The position numbers and the translations under genes are program-made. A model generated the notes under the pieces. It worked only from the letters and a program-made list of their open reading frames with translations. It did no database searches and was not told where the DNA came from. A stretch of DNA of 64,000 nt from JBCCGG01 sp039029395 (GTDB lineage: Bacteria; Pseudomonadota; Alphaproteobacteria; Kiloniellales; JAKSDN01): positions 186,001 through 250,000 of the forward strand of contig JBCCGG010000002.1 of assembly GCA_039029395.1 (NCBI GenBank). Reading direction: 5' to 3'. Below, in pieces: positions 43,391 through 52,174 of this stretch (positions are counted from its first letter, which is position 1; each line of letters starts with the position of its first letter).

Positions 43391-43532
43391 CGCCCTTTCG
43401 TTTCATGATGAACAAACCGCATGAGGCGGTCTCCAGGTCAAGGACGCCCCGAAGGGGCGCCGGCTCCGCCGGCCGCAGGTCCTTGACCTGGAGACCGCCT
43501 CATGCACAGCGCTGATCATGAAACAAAGGGCG
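43391..43532. repeat. 142-bp nested inverted repeat (cruciform/multi-hairpin)
   Basis: The inner arms 43419-43445 and 43479-43505 are 27-bp perfect reverse complements (starting GCATGAGGCGGTCTCCAGG). Outside an unpaired 9/9-nt bulge the pairing resumes with TTTCATGAT/ATCATGAAA and continues through CGCCCTTT/AAAGGGCG, giving ~55-bp arms. The 33-nt loop holds two more hairpins: GCCCC-GAA-GGGGC and GCCGGC-TCC-GCCGGC. It sits between two leftward genes. It may be a MITE/REP-like element, a very strong terminator, or a structured RNA. No ORF is inside. Confidence 0.8.
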
Positions 43533-43608
43533 CCTTGTGGCGTGAACACCCAAGGCACCAGCAAAGGCTCGCTTTGCGGCCGAGAGTTGTGGTGTGAGGC
43601 CCGGGTGC

Positions 43609-43845
43609 TTACACCGGTCGCGATAGCCGAGCCCTGCGTTTGATGTCGGCAATGGTTTCATCGGGATCGGCCCGACCGCTTGCCAGCCCTTCGTCCCACA
43701 TTCGGCCAATCGCGGCCTTGGCTAAAGGGCTCTCCAAGACCTTTTTCATATCCTCTTCGGCGGAGGAATTTTCATCGTTGTCGCTGGCCGCCCGGTCGCT
43801 CCGAGGATGCGCCGCCGGCAGCGAGATGCACTTTCTGTCAATCAT
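43609..43845 (-). CDS. small hypothetical protein, 78 residues
   Basis: The protein is polar with an acidic N-terminus (DNDENSSAEEDM) and a C-terminal part (MWDEGLASGRADPDETIADIKRRARL) that faintly resembles the C-terminal stretch of ParD-type antitoxins (x-G-x-x-SG-x-A). The ribbon-helix-helix part and a toxin gene are missing, so no toxin-antitoxin call is made. A shorter start at Met33 is possible. Confidence 0.4.
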   Translation of the reverse strand: MIDRKCISLPAAHPRSDRAASDNDENSSAEEDMKKVLESPLAKAAIGRMWDEGLASGRADPDETIADIKRRARLSRPV

Positions 43846-43887
43846 GGCTTTCTCCTGCTGACGTGTAACTGAGACCAGATCCGCCCC

Positions 43888-44163
43888 TCAATCTAGCTTC
43901 GGCGCAATCTCGGCGGCGGCCTCCTTTGACGCCAGGACCGGATGCACCTCGAAGTCGACGATGTCCTGCCAGGCGGCGATCCACTGGTCGAGTAGGGCCC
44001 GCTCGGCGCACTCCATGACCTGGTAGCAGGTGGCGAAATCTTCCGTCGTCCAGCTGTTCACGTAGGCAAGGCCTTTGGGCAGCATCCGGCCCTTGTCTCG
44101 AAAGCGCCGGTAGGCCGGCCGGGCATCGCCGTCCTTGAAACGCTCGATAACCATGTAGAGCAT
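43888..44163 (-). CDS. DUF3303-family protein
   Basis: From ATG 44163 the protein has 91 residues and reads as the family typically begins: MLYMVIERFKDGDARPAYRRF, then RDKGRMLPKGLAYVNSWTTED, CYQVMECAERALLDQWIAAWQDIVDFEVHPVL. It is a ferredoxin-like (dimeric alpha/beta-barrel) protein of unknown function. The frame is open further upstream, but that part is not conserved-looking. It is probably monocistronic. Confidence 0.85.
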   Translation of the reverse strand: MLYMVIERFKDGDARPAYRRFRDKGRMLPKGLAYVNSWTTEDFATCYQVMECAERALLDQWIAAWQDIVDFEVHPVLASKEAAAEIAPKLD

Positions 44164-44311
44164 GGGGTTTTGCGGTCCTCCCTCGAACTGTCGGCCAGAC
44201 ACAATGCAACACCCGGCTTCCGAGGCCAAGTATCGCCTCCAGGTTCACGAGCGTGATGGCGAGACATTTGCCATGAGACATGCCCCAAGCGTCACGCCGA
44301 TCGGGTCTGCA

Positions 44312-44995
44312 TCAGTCCGGTGATCTATACGATCCGTATCGATAATACTTCGGCGTGCTATCCAGCCGAATGTGCAGCCATTGTATCCCGCCGCCGGCAA
44401 CAGACAGCCACATGGGTCGGTCGGAAAGACGTGATTTTGCCTGCCGGCCCAACGCGCGCCAGAGTCCGCGCTGCTGACCGAAAGGCGCCTCACGAAAGAA
44501 CTCGGCGAGCCCGCTGTAATCCGCGGTCTCGCGATAGGGCGAAGGCACGATCAACAAAGCGTCCCGTCCGAGGTTCTCGAAGGCCACGATACCTTCCGCG
44601 GCCGTTTCAGTATCGAAATAGTCGGCAAAGGTCTGGTGATCTGGCAGCCCCGAGGCGTGAGGCCAGTTGTGGATGATGAATTCGAAGCGTCGGTGTTTTG
44701 ACTCGCTGGACACAGCCGGCGTCTCCCAGATGTATCCATGAAACCCACTTTGCTTGAAGGTGGCGATAATGAGGTCAACGAAGTCGGAATCAGATTCCCA
44801 AAGATCGAGGACCTCAGTGAAACTGAGTGTTCTTCCCTTCTCAAGAATACGGACCTTCAGCAAGGTCCCGGCGCTCTCGCTCACCGCGATCGCTTCAAAC
44901 CGCTTCGACTTTATGATGCTGCTCGGCACGTCCGATCCGATCTCAGGCCTCACGTCGTCCGTGCAACAGCGGACCTGTGAGACGAAACGTTGCAA
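44312..44995 (-). CDS. conserved hypothetical protein (DUF6940-like)
   Basis: The 227-residue protein ends with a pattern I associate with the DUF6940 family: LWRALGRQAKSRLSDRPMWLSVAGGGIQWLHIRLDSTPKYY. The middle has WETPAVSSESKHRRFEFIIHNWP and an acidic DYFDTETAAEGIVAFENLG-like helix. No enzyme motif is evident. The true start may be a little downstream of 44995. The family label is moderately certain; the gene call itself is good. Confidence 0.65.
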   Translation of the reverse strand: MQRFVSQVRCCTDDVRPEIGSDVPSSIIKSKRFEAIAVSESAGTLLKVRILEKGRTLSFTEVLDLWESDSDFVDLIIATFKQSGFHGYIWETPAVSSESKHRRFEFIIHNWPHASGLPDHQTFADYFDTETAAEGIVAFENLGRDALLIVPSPYRETADYSGLAEFFREAPFGQQRGLWRALGRQAKSRLSDRPMWLSVAGGGIQWLHIRLDSTPKYYRYGSYRSPD

Positions 44996-45368
44996 GACGC
45001 TAGAGTATGCCCCCGCCGACTGGCACCCTCTAGTCGCTCTTTTCGCCGGCGCGCCGCAACGGACCTTTCATATCATGGTGAGCGGGGTGCATGAGGGGCT
45101 AGGAAACTTGCACCTTCGCGCACCTCAAGTTGGACCAGCCGCAGAGCGCTAACGTCCTATTCTTAAAAGCCTTTCCTCTCAAAGCCGCCGCGGTTCTCAC
45201 GCTCTTGACAACCCTGTTGCATGGGGTCGTTCCAACGGAAAACGAGCGAGGACCTACCACCTCCCGTCAATTCGCGCCCGCGCCGCAAAAATGAGCAAGA
45301 GATATCAGCGGCTTACAAATCTGCCGGCGCGATCGACATGAGCCCCTCGTGCCAAAGCCCTGCGCCGC
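44996..45368 (+). other. 373-bp gap without a recognised gene
   Basis: I see no convincing ORF, hairpin or operator here. A TTGACA occurs near 45206 without a good -10 partner. The gap separates two leftward genes and should hold the promoter of the 44995 gene and the end of the amine operon transcript. Confidence 0.4.
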
Positions 45369-46643
45369 CTAGAGCTTGTCCCTGAGCGAGTAGTACAGCA
45401 TCCCCGCCACCAGGCCCGGCCAGCGCAGCAGCGTGCCGCCAGGGAACTGGGGCACCGGCACCTTCGCAAAGGCATCGAAGCGCTCGGCGGTGCCGGCGAG
45501 CGCTTCGGCGATCACCTTGCCGGCCACGGTGGTCAGGGCGACCCCCTGGCCGGAGTAGCCTTGGGCGTAGAAGACGTCGTGCTTGAGGCGCCCAAAGGCT
45601 GGCATGCGGTTCATGGTGATCGCAAGCGTGCCGCCCCAGGCGTAGTCGATCCGGGTCTCGGCCAGCTGGGGATAGACCCGCAGCATGTACTTGCGCACGA
45701 AGCCCTTGATGTCGGCGGGGAAGCGCCGGCTGTAGGTCTCGCCGCCGCCAAACAGCAGGCGGTGGTCGGCCGAGCGGCGGTAGTAGTCGACCACGAACTT
45801 GGTGTCGGCCACCGCCACGTCGTCGCGGATCAAAGCCCGCGCGCCGGCTTCGCCCAAGGGCTCGGTCGCCAGCACGTAGTTGTTGATCGGCATGATGAAG
45901 CCCGAGATGCGGGGCTCGAGCCGCTCCAGGTAGCCGTTGCAAGCCAGCACCACCGCCTTGGCCCGCACCTCCCCCTGGGCGGTGGCGAGCCGGTTCGGCT
46001 GGCCGGGGGTCAGCTTCGTGACACGGCTCGATTCGAACAGGCGGGCGCCGGCCTCGCGCGCGGCCCGGGCGAGACCCAGCGCGTAGTTGAGCGGGTGGAT
46101 GTGGGCGGCATCCCGGTCCAGCAGGGCGCCGTGGTAGATCCCGGTGCCCAGCATCTCGGCGGTCTCGGCACGGGACGCCAGGCTGAGATGGGGATAGCCG
46201 TAGTGCTTGTTGAGCAGCGCGGCGGACTCTTCCAGGTCGGCCACGTCGCCGGCCTTGTAGGCGGCGGTCAGGTGGCCCGACTTGAGGTCGCAGTCGATTG
46301 AGTGGCGCTCAACCCGCGCCTTGACCTCGTCGCGGGCCTCTTGGGCCAGGTCCCAGAGCTGGCGGGCGTGAGCCTTGCCGACCAGGCGCTCCAGGGTGCC
46401 CTGGTCCTTGCGCTGGCCGGTGTTGAGCTGGCCGCCGTTGCGCCCAGAGGCGCCCCAGCCCAGGCGCTCGGCCTCGAGCAGGATCACGTCGTAGCCGCGC
46501 TCGGCCAGATGCAAGGCGGCCGACAAACCGGTGAAGCCGCCGCCCACGACACAGACGTCGCAGCTCATCGGATCCGCCAGCGCCGGGTGCTCGTCCAGCC
46601 CAATCGCGCTTGCCGCGTAGTAGGAGTCCGTGTGCTCGGCCAT
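45369..46643 (-). CDS. FAD-dependent amine/glycine oxidase family (PuuB-like)
   Basis: The 424-residue DAO-type flavoprotein has the dinucleotide motif CVVGGGFTGLSAALHLAERG near residue 32, E56 for the ribose, and the conserved GWGASGRNGGQL. The C-terminal part includes YAWGGTLAITMNRMPAFG and FYAQGYSGQGVALTT. The pattern is close to gamma-glutamylputrescine oxidase PuuB. It probably oxidises an N-substituted amine, releasing an aldehyde. It is the last gene of a leftward six-gene operon, 8 bp after the previous stop. Confidence 0.87.
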   Translation of the reverse strand: MAEHTDSYYAASAIGLDEHPALADPMSCDVCVVGGGFTGLSAALHLAERGYDVILLEAERLGWGASGRNGGQLNTGQRKDQGTLERLVGKAHARQLWDLAQEARDEVKARVERHSIDCDLKSGHLTAAYKAGDVADLEESAALLNKHYGYPHLSLASRAETAEMLGTGIYHGALLDRDAAHIHPLNYALGLARAAREAGARLFESSRVTKLTPGQPNRLATAQGEVRAKAVVLACNGYLERLEPRISGFIMPINNYVLATEPLGEAGARALIRDDVAVADTKFVVDYYRRSADHRLLFGGGETYSRRFPADIKGFVRKYMLRVYPQLAETRIDYAWGGTLAITMNRMPAFGRLKHDVFYAQGYSGQGVALTTVAGKVIAEALAGTAERFDAFAKVPVPQFPGGTLLRWPGLVAGMLYYSLRDKL

Positions 46644-46651
46644 CGATCACT

Positions 46652-48001
46652 CTAGCCCCTAGCGTCGAGCCAGCGATAGTAGGCAAAGGCCGCGCCCAGG
46701 TACCACGGGCGCAAGGCGGCGAAGGGAAAGCGCGGCGGCAGGCCGGTCACGACCCGGGGCAGGGCGTTCTGGTCGCGCTGGTTGCCGGCGACCAGGCGGG
46801 CGAGGGCCCGGCCGGTCCAGGGCGCCGTGTTGACCCCGTTGGCGTGATAGCCGAAGCCGTAGGCGACGCTGGGATCGTCGGGCAGCAGGCCGACCGCCGG
46901 GGTCAGGTCCCGGGTCAGGCACACCAGACCGCGCCAAAAGTGGGTGATCTCCACATCCCGCCAATGGGGGAAGACCTCGCCCAGGCGGCGCACCATCCAG
47001 GCGCGCATCTTCTCGGAGTCGGCCGGCCGGCCGGTCAGGTCGCCCCGGGCGCCGAACAGAAAGCGCCGGTCAGGCAGCATGCGGAAGTAGAACAGCATGT
47101 GACGGGTGTTGCAGATCGGGTCGTCCGTTCGCCAGTGGTGGGCGGCCAGCTCCTGGTCGCTGAGCGGCCGCGTCGTGATGATGTTGGAGAGCGCCGGCAG
47201 GATGCGCCGGTCGAAGGCTTTCATCAGGCCGTCCTGCAGAAAGCCGTTGGCCGCCAGGATGACCTTGTCGGCGCGCAAGGCACCCTCCGCGGTGACCAGG
47301 TGGTGGCGGGCGCCCTCGCGGCGCCAATCGAGCACCCGGCTGTCGGGGTGCAGGACCGCGCCCCAGCGCCGGGCCGCTTCGCCCAGGCCTCGGGCGAACT
47401 TGAGGGGATGGAGCGCGAAGCCGACGGCCAATCGCAGGGCGCCGAACTGCTCCTGCGACTGGAAACCAACCTCGGCGAATTCCTCGGCCGTCATCAGCTT
47501 GGTCTCGATGCCGAACAGGCGGGACAGGGTCTCGCCCTCCTCGGCCAGGCCAGCGAAGCGCGAGGGGTGATGGGCGACCTCCAGATAGCCGTCGCCACGG
47601 CGCTCGTAGTCGATCTCTTCGTCGCGGGCGAGCGCCTCGACCAGCTCGATAGCCTCGAGCTGGGACTCGTAGAAGCGTTTGGTCTCCTCCAAGCCGTAGC
47701 GCTTGATCATGGCGTCGAGCGACAGCTTGGTCGCCGCCAGACCGCAGAAGCCGCCGTTGCGCCCCGAGGCGCCCCAGCCGATCGGCCCGGCCTCGAGCAG
47801 GCGCACGTCGACCCCGTGGTCGCGCGCCAGGTGGAGCGCCGCCGAGAGCCCGGTGTAGCCGCCACCGATCACCGCGACCTCGCAAGACTCCTCGCCGTTG
47901 AGGGGCGTCAGGTCGTCCAGGGCCGGCGGCGCGCTCTCCTCCCAATAGCTCGGCGCGGTCGTGCGCTCGTCGTAGACCGAAGGATGGTAGAGCGGCCTCA
48001 C
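46652..48001 (-). CDS. second FAD-dependent DAO/PuuB-like oxidoreductase
   Basis: The protein has 449 residues from GTG 48001, which overlaps the aminotransferase stop by GTGA; no ATG is available early in the frame. It has VAVIGGGYTGLSAALHLAR, LEAGPIGWGASGRNGGFCG and the C-terminal ITHFWRGLVCLTRDLTPAVG and YGFGYHANGVNTAPW. It is paralogous to the next gene downstream. Two such oxidases in one operon suggest stepwise N-dealkylation or different chain lengths of amine. Confidence 0.87.
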   Translation of the reverse strand: MRPLYHPSVYDERTTAPSYWEESAPPALDDLTPLNGEESCEVAVIGGGYTGLSAALHLARDHGVDVRLLEAGPIGWGASGRNGGFCGLAATKLSLDAMIKRYGLEETKRFYESQLEAIELVEALARDEEIDYERRGDGYLEVAHHPSRFAGLAEEGETLSRLFGIETKLMTAEEFAEVGFQSQEQFGALRLAVGFALHPLKFARGLGEAARRWGAVLHPDSRVLDWRREGARHHLVTAEGALRADKVILAANGFLQDGLMKAFDRRILPALSNIITTRPLSDQELAAHHWRTDDPICNTRHMLFYFRMLPDRRFLFGARGDLTGRPADSEKMRAWMVRRLGEVFPHWRDVEITHFWRGLVCLTRDLTPAVGLLPDDPSVAYGFGYHANGVNTAPWTGRALARLVAGNQRDQNALPRVVTGLPPRFPFAALRPWYLGAAFAYYRWLDARG

Positions 48002-49392
48002 GGAGTCCAAAGGCCCTCGCGCTCGACGTCGGCCATGGCCAGCTCGATGCCCTGGCGCAGAATCTCGACAATCCGGTCGATCTCCGCCTTGGTCACGATC
48101 AAGGGCGGCGAGAGCACGCACATGTTGATCAGCGGGCGCACGATCAGGCCGAGCTTCTGGCAATGGGCGTCGATGCGGTTGCCGATCTCGTAGTCGAGCA
48201 TCAGGGGGTTCTGTTCCTCCTGGCTGATCACGCACTCGATGCAGGCCATCAGTCCGAGGCCGCGCACGTCGCCCACGATCGGGATGTCGCGTAACTCCTG
48301 AAGGCGCGTTTGCATGTAGGGCCCGATCTCTTGGGCATGGGCCATAAGGTCCTCGCGCTCCATGATCTCGATGTTCTTGAGCGCCGCCGCGCAGGCCACC
48401 GGATGGCCGGAATAGGTGAAGCCGTTCGAGAAGACCGCGCCGGCCGCTTCCGGCCCGCTGACCTGGTCGAGCACCCGGTCGGAGATCAGCACCGCGCCCA
48501 GGGGCTGGTAGCCAGAGGTCAGTCCCTTGGCGCTGGTGATGATGTCGGGGACGATGTCGAACACCGCTTCGGAGGCAAAGAAGTGGCCCAGGCGCCCGAA
48601 CGCGGTCACCACCTCGTCGGAGATGTAGAGCACGTCGTGCTTGCGGCACACCTCCAGACAGCGCTTCTGGTAGCCCGGCGGCGGCACGATGACGCCGCCC
48701 GAAGCGAGGATCGGCTCGGCGATGAAGGCCGCGGTCTTGTCCGCGCCGATCTCCAGGATCTTGTTCTCCAGGTCGGCGATCTTGGCGTCGCAGAAGTCCT
48801 CGACGCTCATGCCCTTGGGCCGCCGGTATGGGTTGACGTCGGGCAGGTGGTGGACCCAGTCGGTTTCGAAGTCGAGGAAGTTCTTGTCGCGCTCCTTGCC
48901 CGAGCAGGAAGCCGCCAGATAGGTGCTGCCGTGATAGCCCTTGGCGCGCGAGATGATGTGCTTCTTCTCGGGCCGGCCCAGGTAGTTGTTGAAGAACATG
49001 ACGAAGCGCAAGGCCGAGTCGACCGCGGTCGAGCCGCCGGTCGTGAAGAACACCTGGTTCAAGTCGCCCGGCGAGAGCTCGGCCAGCTTGCGCGCCAAGA
49101 CCGCCGAGGGCGCGTTGGTCAGGGACCAAGGAGAGTTGTAGGGCATGGCAAGCACCTGCTCGCCGATCGCCTCGGCCATCTCGCGCCGGCCGTAGCCGAT
49201 GTTGACGCACCACATGCCCGCTGGCGCGTCGATCAGCTTGTTGCCGTCGCTGTCCTTGACGTAGATCCCCTCGGCCTCGGCGACCACGGTGCGCCGATGT
49301 TGGCCGGCGTTATAGAGCGGGTCCCAAGGGTGGATGTACTGGTTGTCGTAGCTCTGCAGGGTCTTGGTGTCGAGCTTGGGCAGGAGTGTCAT
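47998..49392 (-). CDS. class III PLP-dependent aminotransferase
   Basis: The 464-residue protein is an omega-amino acid/amine-type aminotransferase. The PLP lysine is K289 in IITSAKGLTSGYQPLGA; D259 (YISDEVVTAFGR) binds the pyridine nitrogen; TTGGSTAVDSALRF forms the phosphate cup, with FSNGFTYSGHPVACAAA later. It would transfer the amino group of an omega-amine (polyamine or beta-alanine type) to pyruvate or 2-oxoglutarate. It overlaps the following FAD gene by 4 bp and follows the GcvT-like gene by 14 bp. Confidence 0.9.
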   Translation of the reverse strand: MTLLPKLDTKTLQSYDNQYIHPWDPLYNAGQHRRTVVAEAEGIYVKDSDGNKLIDAPAGMWCVNIGYGRREMAEAIGEQVLAMPYNSPWSLTNAPSAVLARKLAELSPGDLNQVFFTTGGSTAVDSALRFVMFFNNYLGRPEKKHIISRAKGYHGSTYLAASCSGKERDKNFLDFETDWVHHLPDVNPYRRPKGMSVEDFCDAKIADLENKILEIGADKTAAFIAEPILASGGVIVPPPGYQKRCLEVCRKHDVLYISDEVVTAFGRLGHFFASEAVFDIVPDIITSAKGLTSGYQPLGAVLISDRVLDQVSGPEAAGAVFSNGFTYSGHPVACAAALKNIEIMEREDLMAHAQEIGPYMQTRLQELRDIPIVGDVRGLGLMACIECVISQEEQNPLMLDYEIGNRIDAHCQKLGLIVRPLINMCVLSPPLIVTKAEIDRIVEILRQGIELAMADVEREGLWTP

Positions 49393-49406
49393 GGGCGTGT
49401 CTTTCG

Positions 49407-50585
49407 TCAGTAAGGCAAGGGCGGCGTCGCCGTGCGACGCGGCGGGTTGAAGAAGGGCCGCTCGACCACGTGGCAGCGAGCCATCTGGCGGTCGTACTTC
49501 AGCTCCTTCAAAACGTAGATCTCGGTCCAAAGGTCCTTGGTGATGGAATCGCCGTAGGGCCGGCGCAACATTGCGAGCGCCAGGTTGCGCTTGCAGGTCG
49601 GCGACCACATGGCCGAGGTGATGTGGCCGACTTCCTTGCGCTGGCGCAGGTAAACCAGGGAACCGTCGGCCGGCTTGTTGCCTTCGATGTCGAGCCCGAC
49701 CAGCAGGTACTTGGCGCCCGCCTGGCGCTCGGCCAGCAGCGCGCGCCGGCCATTGAAGTGGCCCTTTTCGAAATCCACCAGGCGCCCCAGGCCGAGCTCG
49801 AAGGGCGAGCGGCCGCGGGTGTGGCGCAGCGCCTGCTCGGCCGACACGAAGTCCAGATTCGTCGCGATGAAGCCGGCTTCGATGCGCACCAGATCGAGCG
49901 CCGCCGAGCCGATCGGCTGGATGTCGTAGTTGCCGCGCTGGGCCATGATGCGGTCCCAGACCTCGACCGCCTGGTCGGGCGCCATCCAGAGCTCGTATCC
50001 CAGATCGCCGGTGAAGCCGGTGCGCGAAACGGTGATGCCCTCGCTCTCGGCGATGCCGAATGGGCGTAGGGAGTCCAAGCCGGTGAAGCCGGCGGCGGTC
50101 AGCACCGAAAAGGAGGTCGGGCCTTGAACCGCGAGGGCAGCGATCTCCTCGCTCTCCTCTTCGATCGAAACCTCGAAGCCGATCGCCGAGTCGAGCAGCC
50201 AGTCGAGCTGCCGCTCCTGGCAGCACAGGCGGTAGTCGTCTTGCGCGAAGCAGAACAAGGTGCCGTCGTCGAGCACGTGGCCGGCATCGTCGCACCAGAC
50301 CACGTAGGCGACCCGACCGGGCTTGAGCTTGGTCACGTCCCGGGTCACCAGGCGGTTGAAGAAGGCCGTCGCGCCGGCGCCGCGGACCCGGTACTTGATC
50401 ATCGGCGAGAGGTCGAACAGCGTGGTCCCATTGCGGACCGCGAAGTACTCCTTCTCCACCTGGCTATAGACGTTGACCGTGGTGTAGCCGGCCCAGTTGA
50501 CCCACTCGTTGGTCTCGCAGGCCGCCGAAGTGCGCGGGTGGAAGGGAGTCTCGAGGCGGGCGGTTCGGAAATGGAGCTTCGTCAT
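49407..50585 (-). CDS. GcvT-like aminomethyltransferase-family protein
   Basis: The 392-residue protein has the GcvT/DmdA folate-binding core: GTTLFDLSPMIKYRVRG, LVTRDVTKLKPGRVAYVVWCDDAG, TGFTGDLGYELWM and LDLVRIEAGFI, with the C-terminal barrel domain (VGHITSAMWSPTCKRNLALAML). In related enzymes tetrahydrofolate accepts a one-carbon unit during N- or S-demethylation. In this operon that would match demethylation of an N-methylated amine. The start ATG overlaps the upstream desaturase-like stop (ATGA). Confidence 0.87.
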   Translation of the reverse strand: MTKLHFRTARLETPFHPRTSAACETNEWVNWAGYTTVNVYSQVEKEYFAVRNGTTLFDLSPMIKYRVRGAGATAFFNRLVTRDVTKLKPGRVAYVVWCDDAGHVLDDGTLFCFAQDDYRLCCQERQLDWLLDSAIGFEVSIEEESEEIAALAVQGPTSFSVLTAAGFTGLDSLRPFGIAESEGITVSRTGFTGDLGYELWMAPDQAVEVWDRIMAQRGNYDIQPIGSAALDLVRIEAGFIATNLDFVSAEQALRHTRGRSPFELGLGRLVDFEKGHFNGRRALLAERQAGAKYLLVGLDIEGNKPADGSLVYLRQRKEVGHITSAMWSPTCKRNLALAMLRRPYGDSITKDLWTEIYVLKELKYDRQMARCHVVERPFFNPPRRTATPPLPY

Positions 50586-52174
50586 GTCCCTGCCTCCTGA
50601 TCGGCCAGCACGCGCTTGGCCGCGTTCAAGCCTGCCGCGCCCATCACGCCGCCGCCCGGGTGGCAACCTGCGCCGCAGAGATAAAGCCCCGGCAGCGGCG
50701 TGGCGTACTGGCCGGCGCCGGGCACCGGGCGCAACATGTAGAACTGGTCGAGCGCCAGCTCGCCGTGGTGCCACTGGCCACCGGTCATGCGGAAGTCCCG
50801 CTCCAGATCGAGCGGCGTGATCAGCTGACGGGCGACCAGCTTGTCCGGCAGATCCGGCGCGTAGTGGGCGAGCTGGGCGATCAGCTTATCGGCGAAGGCC
50901 TCGCGCGCCTGGTCCCAGCCGCCCTTTAGATCGTAGGGCGCGTAGTGCACCACGACCGAACAGACGTGCTTGCCGCCGGGCGCCAGGCTGGCGTCCTGCA
51001 AAGTAGGCAGGGTGATCTCCAAGGCCGGCTTGTCGGAGAGCTCGCCGTACTTCACGTGGTTGAAGGCCCGCTCCACGTAGTCGGCGCTGGGCGCCACCAG
51101 GATCCGGCCCATCAGGTCCTCGGGGCTCAAGCCCCGAAAGCCGGGCAAGCCGTCTAGCGCCAGGTTCAGCTTGGCCGCCGTGCCGCGCATGCGCAGATGT
51201 TTGATGCGGCGCAGGAAGCCGGTGTCCAGCTCGCCCGGCCCCAGCAGCTCCAAGAATGTGCGCTTGGGATCGGCGTTGGAGACCACCCGGTCGGCCGGCA
51301 CGGTCGTGCCGTCGTCCAGCTCAACCCCGACCGCCCGATCACCGTCCACCAGGATGCGCGCGACCGGGCTGTCGCAGCGCAGCTCGGCACCGGCGGCTTG
51401 GGCGGCCTTGGCAAGCGCTTGGGTCACCGCGCCCATGCCGCCGCGCGGCAGGGCGAGCGCACCGGCGGCGCCGTCAACGCGGCCGGCCATGCGATAGAGC
51501 AAGGTGATGAGGCTGCCCGGCGAGCGCGGCCCCAGGTGGGTGCCGAGCACCGCGTCGAGGCCGTAGGCGCCCTTGATCAGGGGATTGGCCAGCTCGTCCT
51601 CGAGCACGTCGTAGACATTGATGCCGGCGATGCGCAGGAACTCCCGCATGTCCTGCTTGCCGAGCAAGCGCAGGGAAAGGCCGAGCTTACCGAGGGTGAC
51701 GAGGTCGTCCGTGTTGCGGGTGCCGAGACGCGGCGCCTGGCGCTCCAGGTAATGACGCAAGGCGCCGGCAAAGCGCACCAAGCGCCGATGCAGCTTGGCC
51801 AGGTTCGCCTTGTCGTCGTCCGAAATCGGGCTGCGGCTGGCGCGCAGCACCTGGCCGTCGCGCAGGCTCACGTGGCCGCCCGCCTCGTCCAGGTTGACCG
51901 TATCGAGCCGCTTGGCGCTCAGGCTGAGGCCGTGGGACTCGAGCTGCAGGTCGCGGGCCACGGTCGGGCTTAGGAGGTGCAGGATATGGGCCACGGTGGG
52001 CGCCTTGAAGCCGGGCGCGATCTCGCCGGTGACCGCCGCGCCGCCGAGCTGGCCGGCGGCTTCCAAAAGGGTGACATGGTGGCCGGCGCGCGCCAAATAG
52101 GAGGCCGCGACCAAGCCGTTGTGGCCGCCGCCGATGATGACGGTCTTGCCCGGATCGGTCTTGCGCGCGCTCAT
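50582..52174 (-). CDS. phytoene-desaturase-like NAD(P)/FAD-dependent oxidoreductase
   Basis: The 530-residue flavoprotein starts with TVIIGGGHNGLVAASYLARAG and the second FAD motif LEAAGQLGGAAVTGE, and ends with the CrtI-like GLYLCGAGCHPGGGVMGAAG. It resembles the PYROXD2/phytoene dehydrogenase family, but no carotenoid gene is near. The context implies oxidation of an amine intermediate. It overlaps both neighbours by 4 bp (ATGA at each end), so translation is tightly coupled with its paralogue upstream. Confidence 0.87.
   Translation of the reverse strand: MSARKTDPGKTVIIGGGHNGLVAASYLARAGHHVTLLEAAGQLGGAAVTGEIAPGFKAPTVAHILHLLSPTVARDLQLESHGLSLSAKRLDTVNLDEAGGHVSLRDGQVLRASRSPISDDDKANLAKLHRRLVRFAGALRHYLERQAPRLGTRNTDDLVTLGKLGLSLRLLGKQDMREFLRIAGINVYDVLEDELANPLIKGAYGLDAVLGTHLGPRSPGSLITLLYRMAGRVDGAAGALALPRGGMGAVTQALAKAAQAAGAELRCDSPVARILVDGDRAVGVELDDGTTVPADRVVSNADPKRTFLELLGPGELDTGFLRRIKHLRMRGTAAKLNLALDGLPGFRGLSPEDLMGRILVAPSADYVERAFNHVKYGELSDKPALEITLPTLQDASLAPGGKHVCSVVVHYAPYDLKGGWDQAREAFADKLIAQLAHYAPDLPDKLVARQLITPLDLERDFRMTGGQWHHGELALDQFYMLRPVPGAGQYATPLPGLYLCGAGCHPGGGVMGAAGLNAAKRVLADQEAGT

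Noticed and set aside
43609..43845. ParD-type antitoxin
   Set aside because: Only a vague C-terminal resemblance; no ribbon-helix-helix domain and no adjacent toxin gene.
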